Part shown: positions 17,931 through 25,420 of the stretch, piece by piece
Numbering within the stretch: position 1 is the first letter of the stretch
How the letters are laid out: every line of letters starts with the position of its first letter
DNA from: Flavobacterium sp. SLB02
GTDB lineage: Bacteria; Bacteroidota; Bacteroidia; Flavobacteriales; Flavobacteriaceae
NCBI RefSeq assembly: GCF_009664855.1
Contig: NZ_CP045928.1
Location: 2,759,755 to 2,823,754 of the forward strand
Reading direction: 5' to 3'
Length of the DNA: 64,000 nucleotides
Position numbers and translations under genes: made by a program
Notes under the pieces: generated by a model
Database searches by the model: none
The model's input: only the letters and a program-made list of their open reading frames with translations
Told to the model about the DNA's origin: nothing

Positions 17931-18032
17931 TTATTAATTGTTAATTATTAATTAACAATCCATAAATTCCAATTTCACGACTTACAAACAATTCATAATT
18001 AACAATTTATAATTAATAATTAATAATTAGCT
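17931..18032. repeat. AT-only inverted repeats between sdhA and sdhB
   Basis: The gap is built of TTAATTGTTAATTATTAATT- and AATTAACAATT-type arms that can fold into one or two weak hairpins. It may be a repeat insertion that lengthened the intercistronic gap or an RNA processing site. No start signal stands out except the ATG of sdhB. Confidence 0.45.
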
Positions 18033-18779
18033 ATGAAACTATATCTTAAAATATGGCGACAACTTAACGCTTCCGCGAAAGGAGAAATGGTAAATTATGA
18101 AATTGACAGGGTTTCTGAACATATGTCTTTTCTGGAAATGCTCGATCTTTTGAACGAATCTTTAATTCAGAAAAAGGAACGTGTGATAGAATTTGACCAC
18201 GATTGCCGCGAAGGAATCTGTGGGCAATGCGGCGTTGTCATTAATGGAAGAGCGCACGGACCTTTAAAAAATACCACAACCTGTCAACTTCATATGCGAA
18301 GTTTTAAAGACGGAGATACCATTTATATCGAGCCTTTTCGTGCCAAAGCATTTCCGGTTTTAAGAGATTTAAAAATCGACCGTTCTGCTTTTGATTCCAT
18401 AATTGAAGCGGGTGGTTTTATTGGCGCTTCGACAGGTCAGGCTCCCGAAGCCAATAGTATCCCAATCTCCTACGAAACTGCCGAAGCTTCTTTTGATGCT
18501 GCGGCCTGTATTGGTTGTGGTGCTTGTGTGGCGACCTGCAAAAATGCAAGTGCGGCCTTATTTGTTGGTGCCAAAATAACACACCTGGCTTTGCTTCCGC
18601 AAGGAAAAATCGAGGCCTCGAAAAGGGTTTTAACGATGGTGGACCAAATGGATTCAGCAGGTTTTGGAAACTGCTCGAATACCGGAGCGTGCGAAATCGA
18701 ATGCCCCCAAGGGATTTCGATTCTTTCGATTGCCAAAATGAATGCAGAATATAGCAAGGCTTTGATTTTTAGGAAGTGA
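18033..18779 (+). CDS. sdhB: Succinate dehydrogenase/fumarate reductase iron-sulfur subunit
   Basis: A 248-residue subunit with all three cluster motifs: the plant-type [2Fe-2S] ligands in [15 protein letters not shown] and the later TTTCQ cysteine; and the C-terminal [13 protein letters not shown] and [15 protein letters not shown] blocks that bind the [4Fe-4S] and [3Fe-4S] clusters. It carries electrons from SdhA FAD toward a membrane anchor. Normally the b-type cytochrome follows or precedes in the operon; none is present here, so this pair must either share an anchor encoded elsewhere or work as a soluble or differently anchored fumarate/succinate enzyme. Confidence 0.92.
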   Translation: MKLYLKIWRQLNASAKGEMVNYEIDRVSEHMSFLEMLDLLNESLIQKKERVIEFDHDCREGICGQCGVVINGRAHGPLKNTTTCQLHMRSFKDGDTIYIEPFRAKAFPVLRDLKIDRSAFDSIIEAGGFIGASTGQAPEANSIPISYETAEASFDAAACIGCGACVATCKNASAALFVGAKITHLALLPQGKIEASKRVLTMVDQMDSAGFGNCSNTGACEIECPQGISILSIAKMNAEYSKALIFRK

Positions 18780-18804
18780 TTTACATGAAAAATTCGTAAA
18801 GTTT

Positions 18805-18932
18805 TGAATAGCCTCCAGCTTTAGCTGGAGTTAAAAAATGTCTATTTGAAAGGCTTTAGCCAAATGTAGTTTTTGGCTAAAGCCTTTTTTATGATTATTA
18901 TAATTACCTCCAGCTAAAGCTGGAGGCTAGTC
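18805..18932. repeat. Palindromic repeat, family D copy 1, with terminator function
   Basis: GAATAGCCTCCAGCTTTAGC at the left pairs with GCTAAAGCTGGAGGCTAG at the right; an inner hairpin GGCTTTAGCC...GGCTAAAGCC is followed by a T run. It lies between the convergent sdhB and S41 peptidase genes. A second copy is at 43149-43288. Confidence 0.8.
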
Positions 18933-18952
18933 AACAAATAAGAGATTAATTT

Positions 18953-20284
18953 CTACTCTTTTTTATAAAACTTCTCCTGCCCGTCCTGATAGACTCTTTT
19001 AAATCCTGTTACAACATTATTCTCTGAAACAATTTTTATGCGGAAATCATCAACTCCATCAAGCAAAAATAAATCCTGTTCTAAAGGAGTCAATAACAAA
19101 GTAGCTATATTATTCCATTTGTAATATAAGTTATCATTTTCGTATTTCAGTTCAACTTTCCCAAATTTGCCTTGGTAAGACTTTAAAATTGAAGCTTCAA
19201 CATTGGCCTTTTTTTGTCTGTTTTTAACAATAGGAACATACCAATCCAGACTATTTCCTAAATCTTTGTTTTTTGCCGAAAGCTTTTGCAAAGCCAATAT
19301 GTGAGAGGTATTTACCGCTTCTTCGCTTTTGCACAAAACATCCGGCATCACGCCTTTTCCTTCAAAATCAGCATTCGTAATAGGATCCTTAACTTCACCA
19401 AAAGGAATATTTACAGAAAAACCATTTGGTAATACTTTTCGATCGATCGGGTGTGCACCTCCAGCCGTTTTTTCGCCCACAATTGTAACACGTTTTAAAT
19501 TTTGAAGCGAATAACTCATCCATTCAGCAGCAGAAAAAGTAGTGTTACTTGTTAGGATATAAATGTCAACGTCCTCCATACGTTTTCCCGGAACAGAGGG
19601 CAATAACCACATTTCTCTTTCGACTTTTTTTCTGTTTTTCTCATTAGTGTAATATTTATAAAGAGGTAATTCTTTACCTGAATAGAAATAACTGCTTAAA
19701 AACTGTCCCATTTCCATAGCTCCACCATTATTTTGGCGTAAATCGATAATTAGCGCATCAGTACTGCTTAAAAATTGCATAGCCGCTGCTGCAGTTTCAC
19801 TTCCTATAGCAGGATCTTCAAAATAATCAAACTTTAAATAGCCTATATTTCCTTCTAAAATTCGTACTTGTTGAAAACCGAAATTTTTCTTTTTTGCGTC
19901 AGCCAGTTCCTCTGCTTTAATTTTTTTCTGTACTTCTTTATCTCCTTTTTTTAGCTGATTTTCTGTCCATTCCGGATCATATCGTACTGCAAAATGTAAA
20001 TCTTTACTAGCCTCTATAAGATCTGAGCTTAGTTTACTGGCAAAATCATTTGGTTTTACAATTTCTTTGTAAAGTCCTTTTTTATAATTCTCATTCAGTT
20101 TCTTTTTAATATCTCCAACAGCATTTGGTCGTATATAGAACTCGTCAAGTTCTTTGGTCAGCGAATCAATAATTTGTTTTTTACTTAATTCAGTAAGCTT
20201 AATTTCTTCTTTTGCAACTGACTGATTTTGGGCATAGGAACCCATTGAAAATGTTAGCAATAATAAGACAAATAGGTGTTTCAT
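18953..20284 (-). CDS. S41-family (tail-specific/tricorn-core type) serine peptidase, secreted
   Basis: A 443-residue protein with a signal peptide (about 1-19, MKHLFVLLLLTFSMGSYAQ), an N-terminal helical region (25-135) and an S41 core (about 145-330). Core motifs are NIGYLKFDYFED, LIIDLRQNNGGAMEMG (181-194, the DLRxNxGG loop) and ILTSNTTFSAAEW with the nucleophile Ser251, followed by VGEKTAGGAHP. It resembles the retinol-binding-protein-like S41 group (interphotoreceptor type) rather than PDZ-containing CtpA. Probably periplasmic. It starts 3 bases after the end of a broken marR gene on the same strand, so it should be in that regulon. Confidence 0.88.
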   Translation of the reverse strand: MKHLFVLLLLTFSMGSYAQNQSVAKEEIKLTELSKKQIIDSLTKELDEFYIRPNAVGDIKKKLNENYKKGLYKEIVKPNDFASKLSSDLIEASKDLHFAVRYDPEWTENQLKKGDKEVQKKIKAEELADAKKKNFGFQQVRILEGNIGYLKFDYFEDPAIGSETAAAAMQFLSSTDALIIDLRQNNGGAMEMGQFLSSYFYSGKELPLYKYYTNEKNRKKVEREMWLLPSVPGKRMEDVDIYILTSNTTFSAAEWMSYSLQNLKRVTIVGEKTAGGAHPIDRKVLPNGFSVNIPFGEVKDPITNADFEGKGVMPDVLCKSEEAVNTSHILALQKLSAKNKDLGNSLDWYVPIVKNRQKKANVEASILKSYQGKFGKVELKYENDNLYYKWNNIATLLLTPLEQDLFLLDGVDDFRIKIVSENNVVTGFKRVYQDGQEKFYKKE

Positions 20285-20287
20285 TTT

Positions 20288-20728
20288 TTATGAAGTTTTA
20301 CAGTTTAAAATTATTTTGTTTAAGATTTTATCTAATAATTGGATTTCGTAAGGAGATAATCCGTCAATTGCGGTTTTCCGATTGAGTTTAAAAACAGGTG
20401 TCAGCAAGACAATTGTTTTGCGACCTTTTTCAGTGATTTCCAGCTTGGTTTTTCTTTTATCCAATTCATCTGTTTCTCTGGTCAGATAATCTTTTTTAAC
20501 CATCAATTCAATGATTCTTGTAACCGATGCATTATCCTTAAAAATTAATCTGGCTATTTCTATCTAAGAAATTTTGACATTATCGTTGAGGATAATTAAT
20601 ACCAAACACTGATCGACTGTAATATCACTTACAACCTTTTGAATGTTTTTTTGACAAACTTTCCTGTATTCTTTAATAGCTTGTTCTATGGTGTAGAGAA
20701 CCGTTCCGGTTGGCGTTTTTTGTTTCAT
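20288..20728 (-). pseudogene. MarR-family regulator gene broken by an in-frame TAG
   Basis: The full frame from ATG at 20728 to the stop at 20288 would encode 146 residues, the normal MarR length: MKQKTPTGTVLYTIEQAI, then TVDQCLVLIILNDN, then the winged helix IEIARLIFKDNASVTRIIELMVKKDYLTRETDELDKRKTKLEITEKGR. Codon 55 is TAG (20564-20566) where the family usually has Gln (KISQ(I/V)EIA), so one C-to-T change explains it. The distal 72 codons from an internal ATG cannot form a full DNA-binding domain. Two palindromes (20752-20795) just upstream look like its operators and are intact. Loss of the repressor would derepress the S41 peptidase gene. Confidence 0.75.
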
Positions 20729-20751
20729 TTAAAATCTGTTAACCTAAAATG

Positions 20752-20795
20752 TATTTGATATATCAAATATAATTATTTATTTGATATATCAAGTA
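20752..20795. promoter_or_regulatory. Twin palindromes, candidate MarR operators
   Basis: TATTTGATATATCAAATA (20752-20769) is a perfect 18-bp palindrome; TATTTGATATATCAAGTA (20778-20795) is the same with one mismatch. Their centres are 26 bp apart and the first ends 24 bases upstream of the marR start. This is the size and layout of MarR-family autoregulatory operators. Confidence 0.65.
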
Positions 20796-20879
20796 TTTTT
20801 TAATTTATTATTATTGATATCGAATAGCGCCTACAATAAAGAAGTCTTTAATATTTGATTTTGTTTTTTTATTATTGTA

Positions 20880-21200
20880 ATGAGAATTTCGTGCAAAAAC
20901 GTCGCGATCTTGTCATTTCGATTTCTATGATAAAAACATTTTTTTTTCAGGAGCTAATCCCGCACCCGAGCCTGAAAGAGCGAATTGGCGAAGCAATCCG
21001 TTTCAATCTTTTGTGTCCGCCGCGTCGGACACAAAAGGATTTCCACTTCTATCGGGGCTCTAGGGAAATCATTTTCATAACAGTATTTTCGTCTAGTTTG
21101 TCATTTCGGAACGAGAAATCACACTTGTAAATCGACAAAGATTGGCGGCATTTCTTTACGGAGTTTCTAGTGTGATTTCTCGTTCCTCGAAATGACAAGA
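20880..21200. repeat. Composite of family B and family A repeats
   Basis: From about 20890 to 21090 lies the longest family B copy (GATCTTGTCATTTCGATTTC, CAGGAGCTAATCCCG, GAATTGGCGAAGCAATCCG and a TTTGTGTCCG / CGGACACAAA hairpin), matched by 846-966 in inverse orientation and by 1-110 in part. From 21096 to 21200 lies the inverted-repeat core of family A (TTTGTCATTTCGGAACGAGA ... TCTCGTTCCTCGAAATGACA). Reading frames crossing it are incidental. This fills the gene-free interval 20800-21222. Confidence 0.75.
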
Positions 21201-21312
21201 TTATGGCTAAAACTTTACTCCTTTGCTCCCAATAACCATCAGGATTGCGAAATTAAATTCTAAGTTTTTTAATCTGGATAACTATCTTTACAATACTTTC
21301 AAATCTTTACTT

Positions 21313-22167
21313 ATGCATTCAAAAAAAGATATTCCTCTATATAATCTAGAAACGTTTTCTAAACGGGGAATCTTTATTAGAAATATGTCCGGGAATATTG
21401 CTAGTACTCGTGTTAAACAAGCGCATAGAGATGAAAATTATATTTTTATTTTTCAGAAAAGCGGAACGAGTTCTTTGATGATTGATTTTAAAGAAATTAA
21501 ACTTGATAACCGTGTTGCATGCTGTATTTTTCCCGGGCAAGTGCATTATGAGATTTCTAATTTTGAATCGAAAGGATATCTTATCGCTTTAGATAGTGAT
21601 TTGGTTCCTGATTATGTTCGCAATATTTTTGACCAGCTGTATAGCACAAATATTCCCTGTGAATTTGATGATGGCTGGGCAATGAAAATAAAAAACACTA
21701 TTCAGCTACTGGACTTAATGATAGTAAATCCTCAATCTGAGAAATACGATTCTAATATTATAAAATCCCTTGCTAATGCATTAGCGAGTTTATTTGCTGG
21801 AATATTTGACCAAAAACTTCAGAAAAATGAAAACTCTGATCATTCTGAAACACTGACATATCAATTCAAAAAGTTATTGCAAAAGGAATTTAGAACTATG
21901 AAAAGTCCAAAAGATTATGCCAGCAGACTTAATACATCGGCTGCGTATCTTAATCAGGTGGTAAAAAAGAATACGGGAATGCCGCTTAGTTACTGGATTC
22001 AGCAGGAAATAATCCTTGAAGCAAAACGATTACTGTTCTTTACAACTTATACAGTTAAAGAAATTGCCTTTAATTTGGGTTATGAAGATCCTGCCTATTT
22101 TTCAAGATTGTTTTTAAAATCAACCGGTCTCACTCCTATTTCCTTTAGGGAAAATAGTAGAAAATAA
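21313..22167 (+). CDS. AraC-family transcriptional regulator
   Basis: A 284-residue protein: N-terminal cupin-like sensor (about 15-170, FIFQKSGTSSLMIDFKEIKLDNRVACCIFPGQVHYE) and C-terminal AraC double helix-turn-helix (about 190-284, KSPKDYASRLNTSAAYLNQVVKKNTGMPLSYWIQQEIILEAKRLLFFTTYTVKEIAFNLGYEDPAYFSRLFLKSTGLTPISFR). The ATG at 21313 is chosen because upstream in-frame TTG codons lie in the repeat and add nothing family-like. A gene for an NTF2-like protein follows 109 bases downstream on the same strand and is a plausible target. Effector unknown. Confidence 0.88.
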   Translation: MHSKKDIPLYNLETFSKRGIFIRNMSGNIASTRVKQAHRDENYIFIFQKSGTSSLMIDFKEIKLDNRVACCIFPGQVHYEISNFESKGYLIALDSDLVPDYVRNIFDQLYSTNIPCEFDDGWAMKIKNTIQLLDLMIVNPQSEKYDSNIIKSLANALASLFAGIFDQKLQKNENSDHSETLTYQFKKLLQKEFRTMKSPKDYASRLNTSAAYLNQVVKKNTGMPLSYWIQQEIILEAKRLLFFTTYTVKEIAFNLGYEDPAYFSRLFLKSTGLTPISFRENSRK

Positions 22168-22276
22168 AGGTAATTATTGATTCGAACTACAAATTGTCCA
22201 ATCAAAACTTTATTTATGATATTGTGGACCATTCTGTCTAATCATTTCTTTGCATTCAATTATAATCACAAAGAAA

Positions 22277-22675
22277 ATGAATATCAAAAACAAACAATTA
22301 GTAAAAGATGCATTTACGCAGGTAGTAGAAAGCACTATAGTAGACGAAAAAAATATTGCCGATTTTTTTCATTCGAAATATCAGCAAAATGTTGATGGCG
22401 TAAAACTCGATTATTCTGGTTTTATTGAGCATATGAAAGCACAAAAAAGCATTGTCAGTAACATTATTGTGAATTTTAGAAATATTGTTGCAGAAGACGA
22501 ACTTGTTTTTACCAATCATGATGTTATCGTTACCAAAAATGATGGCAGTATTGCAAAAATTCATGTATTGGCAGAATTCAGAATTGCTGAGGGAAAAATT
22601 ATAAGTTGCGATGAATTAACCCGACTTGAACAAGGTGCTCCTGAAGATCATAATATTGGCTCGATGATCGAATAA
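22277..22675 (+). CDS. NTF2-like/SnoaL-type small protein
   Basis: A 132-residue soluble protein whose pattern fits the cone-shaped NTF2/SnoaL fold: two N-terminal helices (NKQLVKDAFTQVVESTIVDEKNIADFFHSKYQQNVDG), a central helix (FIEHMKAQKSIVSNIIVNFRNIVAEDELVFTNHDVIVTKNDG) and strands ending VLAEFRIAEGKIISCDELTRLEQG. Members include isomerases, ester hydrolases and ligand-binding proteins; no function can be assigned. The ATG at 22277 gives a compact start. It follows the AraC gene on the same strand and ends at a strong hairpin. Confidence 0.75.
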   Translation: MNIKNKQLVKDAFTQVVESTIVDEKNIADFFHSKYQQNVDGVKLDYSGFIEHMKAQKSIVSNIIVNFRNIVAEDELVFTNHDVIVTKNDGSIAKIHVLAEFRIAEGKIISCDELTRLEQGAPEDHNIGSMIE

Positions 22676-22690
22676 ACCAGAAATAATTAA

Positions 22691-22726
22691 ATCAAATCGG
22701 AATAATTAGTGTTATTCCGATTTGAT
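22691..22726. terminator. Perfect 15-bp hairpin between convergent genes
   Basis: ATCAAATCGGAATAA pairs with TTATTCCGATTTGAT around TTAGTG. It separates the NTF2-like gene from the convergent DapB-like gene and probably ends both. There is no long T tract. Confidence 0.75.
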
Positions 22727-22760
22727 CATTGTTAAAATTTATTTTCAGATTAATCAAGAT

Positions 22761-23510
22761 CTAAACTGCAAAATAAGGAGTCAGAATATCTTCAAAATTG
22801 TATAATCCTTTTTGTTTGTGTTCTAAATTTTCGGCCACAAAAACGACTCCGTTTCCAAAAGCTTCTCTCGAAATAGATTCATGAATCAATCGAACCGTTT
22901 GATATGGAAAACCAAAGATCACCTCATGTTTCCCAACGATTCCTCCTGCCCTAACCGAATTGATATTTTCTTTGTCAATATCTAAAGCTTCGGCTATTTT
23001 TACGGCCGTTCCCGATGTTCCTTCTTTCTTTTTAAAATGCTCTTCATTGACTTCGATATCTACCCAGGGTGCAATTTTCTTCAAAAATTTAGCAGCAAAA
23101 AGTAAATAATTCACTCCCAGTGTAATATTCGGCGACCAAAATACGGTGGTTTTATGGGCTAGTTTTTTTAATAATTGCAATTCTTTGTCTTTATAATGTG
23201 AAATGGCTGAGATAATTTTAATGTTTCTGCTTGCGGCAAGTTCTCCATAGGTGTAAATTCCTTCGTTAGAAGAAAAATCAATAATAACATCAACCGGATG
23301 TTTGTCTAACAACTCTTCCATAGTCGTTTTAGAACTTGAATAGATTAATCCGGGTTCATCTGACTGAATTCCAAAAAATTCAGGCACTGATCGGTGTTCT
23401 AAAACAGTACTTTGTCTTAAAACCCATTCCAGGCAAAATTTCTTATTTTCAAGTAGTATTGATGCTACTGATTTTCCAGTTTTTCCAAATCCGATTAATC
23501 CTATTTTCAT
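22761..23510 (-). CDS. 4-hydroxy-tetrahydrodipicolinate reductase paralogue (DapB-like)
   Basis: A 249-residue protein with the NAD(P)-binding MKIGLIGFGKTGKSVASIL start and the DapB C-terminal domain (WSPNITLGVNYLLFAAKFLKK, then EEHFKKKEGTSGTA at 156-169). Compared with the canonical EHHxxKxDxPSGTA motif, the catalytic His (His158) and the Lys (Lys162) are kept, but the second His is Phe159 and the aspartate-proline part is changed. DapB makes tetrahydrodipicolinate in lysine and diaminopimelate synthesis. The altered motif and lone position suggest a divergent second copy with weakened or different activity; a canonical dapB is expected elsewhere in the genome. Confidence 0.82.
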   Translation of the reverse strand: MKIGLIGFGKTGKSVASILLENKKFCLEWVLRQSTVLEHRSVPEFFGIQSDEPGLIYSSSKTTMEELLDKHPVDVIIDFSSNEGIYTYGELAASRNIKIISAISHYKDKELQLLKKLAHKTTVFWSPNITLGVNYLLFAAKFLKKIAPWVDIEVNEEHFKKKEGTSGTAVKIAEALDIDKENINSVRAGGIVGKHEVIFGFPYQTVRLIHESISREAFGNGVVFVAENLEHKQKGLYNFEDILTPYFAV

Positions 23511-23752
23511 ATTTTATTTTTTTATTGGGCAGAACGCCCGTTAACAGAATTTGACATTTTTTGAAACTAATGTCAAATCAAAAATTCAATTATTATCTAA
23601 GCAGATAATCATACTCTATGAGTAAAAATAGAAATATTATAACAAGATTTCTAACCATTTCCCGAATATATAACAAAAAACAGGTTTGTTAACAGGAATA
23701 ATAATGTGAAAACATTTCATATAATTAGAAGTTTAGTATGATTCGATTTTTC

Positions 23753-24015
23753 TTAACCGCGAAGGTCGCAAAGGTTTTTCGCAAAGATCGCAAGGTTTTA
23801 TTTTGCCACAGATTAAAGGATTAAAATGATTTAAAAATCAAAATAAAAACTTTGCGACTCTGCTGCCGATAGCTATCGGGATTGCGCGACTATTTTTTTT
23901 AAGCTCCTTATATATACGCTTACAATTTCGCGTAAAAACGCAAAGGCGCCAAGTTAAAGACTTAAAGAATCAAATAAAAACTTTGCGACTCTGCGTCTTT
24001 GCGCGAGATTATTTT
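23753..24015. repeat. GCAAAG-type repeat cluster (family E, copy 1)
   Basis: Two related inverted blocks lie here: one starting CCGCGAAGGTCGCAAAGG and closing AAAACTTTGCGACTCTGC, and one starting CGTAAAAACGCAAAGGCGCC and closing ACTTTGCGACTCTGCGTCTT. Similar wording recurs at 31228-31352. It fills most of the 682-base gene-free interval between the DapB-like and DUF1810 genes; the remainder (23511-23752, 24016-24193) is AT-rich with no recognisable gene. Confidence 0.7.
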
Positions 24016-24193
24016 TTTTAATTCTAAAATAAATATTTCTCTCAAACCAGCCAAAATTTCCGATAAACATTACAGATAATTTCCCTCTTAATATATAGAA
24101 AAAAAGAAATGTAAAAAAAACTTTCAGAATACTTAACTCTATTTATTTTCAGTAGTTTTACGACCTGATTGTCCCAAATAAAATCAGTAAATA

Positions 24194-24628
24194 ATGGCTT
24201 ACAATAATAAAGAATTGGTTCGTTTTCTTGACGCGCAAAATAAATTATACCTGTCTGCGCTTTCAGAAATAAAAAAAGGAAAGAAGGAGTCTCCGTGGAT
24301 GTGGTTTATTTTTCCGCAGATAAAGGGTCTCGGGTCTTGCGATACTTCAAAATTCTACGAAATTAAAAATGCTGATGAAGCAATCGCTTTTTTAGAACAT
24401 CCAATTTTGGGAAAACATCTTATCGAAATTACTGCCGAATTAATCAAAACAGACGAAAAAACAGCTGAAGATATTTTTGGAAATCATGATAATGAAAAAT
24501 TACAATCGTGTATGACTTTATTTGCAAGTGTTCAAAATTCTGAACCGATATTTGAACAAGTACTGGACAAGTATTTTGACGGATCTTCTGATTTTCATAC
24601 ACTTCAATTGTTGTATAGTAATTTTTAA
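24194..24628 (+). CDS. DUF1810 family protein
   Basis: A 144-residue protein with the family's hallmarks: LVRFLDAQNKLYLSALSEIKKGKKESPWMWFIFPQIKGLGSC at the N-terminus, SKFYEIKNADEAIAFLEHPILGKHLIEITAELI in the middle, and IFGNHDNEKLQSCMTLFASVQ toward the end. DUF1810 proteins are small, soluble and alpha-helical; some relatives are linked to calpastatin-like or ADP-ribosylation/NADAR neighbourhoods, but no reaction is established to my knowledge. It stands alone between a repeat region and the metal-type operon. Confidence 0.88.
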   Translation: MAYNNKELVRFLDAQNKLYLSALSEIKKGKKESPWMWFIFPQIKGLGSCDTSKFYEIKNADEAIAFLEHPILGKHLIEITAELIKTDEKTAEDIFGNHDNEKLQSCMTLFASVQNSEPIFEQVLDKYFDGSSDFHTLQLLYSNF

Positions 24629-24704
24629 GAACTTGTATTATAACATTTCCGATTCATAATTTTAAATTATTACTCAATTCCAGTACTTTTTTAATTAAGA
24701 TATC

Positions 24705-24749
24705 TATCTTTGCAACCGAGTTGCGTTAGTTAACAACTCCTGTACTCGG
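24705..24749 (+). promoter_or_regulatory. Promoter and structured leader of the metal-type operon
   Basis: A -7 box TATCTTTG (24705-24712) overlaps a palindrome GCAAC-CGA-GTTGC (24712-24724). Downstream, GAGTTG (24718-24723) can pair with CAACTC (24734-24739), nested inside CCGAG / CTCGG (24716-24720, 24745-24749). The palindrome position fits a repressor site over the transcription start; the nested pairing could also form in the 5' leader RNA. Regulator unknown; a Fur/Zur-type protein is a guess from context. Confidence 0.5.
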
Positions 24750-24776
24750 TATAAACAAAGGATTTCCAAAGTAAGA

Positions 24777-25127
24777 ATGAAAAAGAAAATTGTATTAATT
24801 AATCTTTTTATGGCTGCAACCGTATTGTTCGCAATGCTGTTTCAGACTGTCCATTCTTATGAGCATATTTACAAGCAACTAACAGAGAAACCTTGTGATC
24901 ATCACTATGTTGAAGGGCAAAAGCAAATCACGCACAGCCATGCTGTTGACAGCAATTGCCATGTTTGCCACTTTGCTTTTAGTACTTTTATTCCAAACGC
25001 ATTTCAAACTTTATCTTTTCATAAGGTAAACACCGAAACTTCTTATGTATTCTTTTATACAAAAGTTGCTTCAACCTTCTTTAAAGGCAGCCTTTTTGCC
25101 CTTAGAGCGCCTCCTGCCCTAGTTTAG
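24777..25127 (+). CDS. His/Cys-rich small exported protein, DUF2946-like
   Basis: A 116-residue protein with an N-terminal hydrophobic segment (about 5-27, probable signal or anchor), then a metal-ligand-rich region: CDHHYVEGQKQITHSHAVDSNCHVCHF (about 40-66). It ends with LFALRAPPALV. The CxxC next to His residues together with the terminal (R)APP motif recalls the DUF2946 family of proteobacteria, often linked to copper receptors, though overall similarity is weak. It is the first gene of a five- or six-gene plus-strand run with a TonB receptor and an ABC transporter, which supports a role in binding or presenting metal outside the inner membrane. Confidence 0.7.
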   Translation: MKKKIVLINLFMAATVLFAMLFQTVHSYEHIYKQLTEKPCDHHYVEGQKQITHSHAVDSNCHVCHFAFSTFIPNAFQTLSFHKVNTETSYVFFYTKVASTFFKGSLFALRAPPALV

Positions 25128-25258
25128 TTTACTACATTTTTATTTTCGAAAAAATAAAACACCTCTTACCTATTCTTTAATTGGTAAAGGGAGAATTGAT
25201 TGCATTTTCATTTGACACACTCTATTCAAACAAAAATCGTATTGAATAAGAGGTAAAA

Positions 25259-25420
25259 ATGTTATCTCATTTTCAAATACTAATTAATTTCTTTCTACAA
25301 AAAACCATAGTAAACCATGCCTATCCTCGCAATTTAAACTGTGACTGTCACTACGACTGTGACCGCGATCAAAACAAAATTAAATCATTCCAAATACATA
25401 AAAATTATGCTTATAGCTGA
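25259..25420 (+). CDS. Possible 53-residue Cys/His-rich small protein
   Basis: A short frame beginning ATG after AAGAGGTAAAA and overlapping the ABC gene start by 14 bases. Its middle reads NLNCDCHYDCDRDQNK (residues 25-40), three Cys plus His and four Asp within 10 residues, which would make a good metal site. There is no signal peptide, and the Cys codons sit in a GACTGT repeat that also gives a low-complexity TVTTTVTA frame, so this could be chance. If real it could be a metal-sensing leader peptide of the operon. Confidence 0.3.
   Translation: MLSHFQILINFFLQKTIVNHAYPRNLNCDCHYDCDRDQNKIKSFQIHKNYAYS

Noticed and set aside
21223-21312. Upstream TTG extension of the first AraC gene
   Set aside because: It adds 30 residues without similarity and begins next to a repeat; ATG at 21313 gives the normal AraC size.
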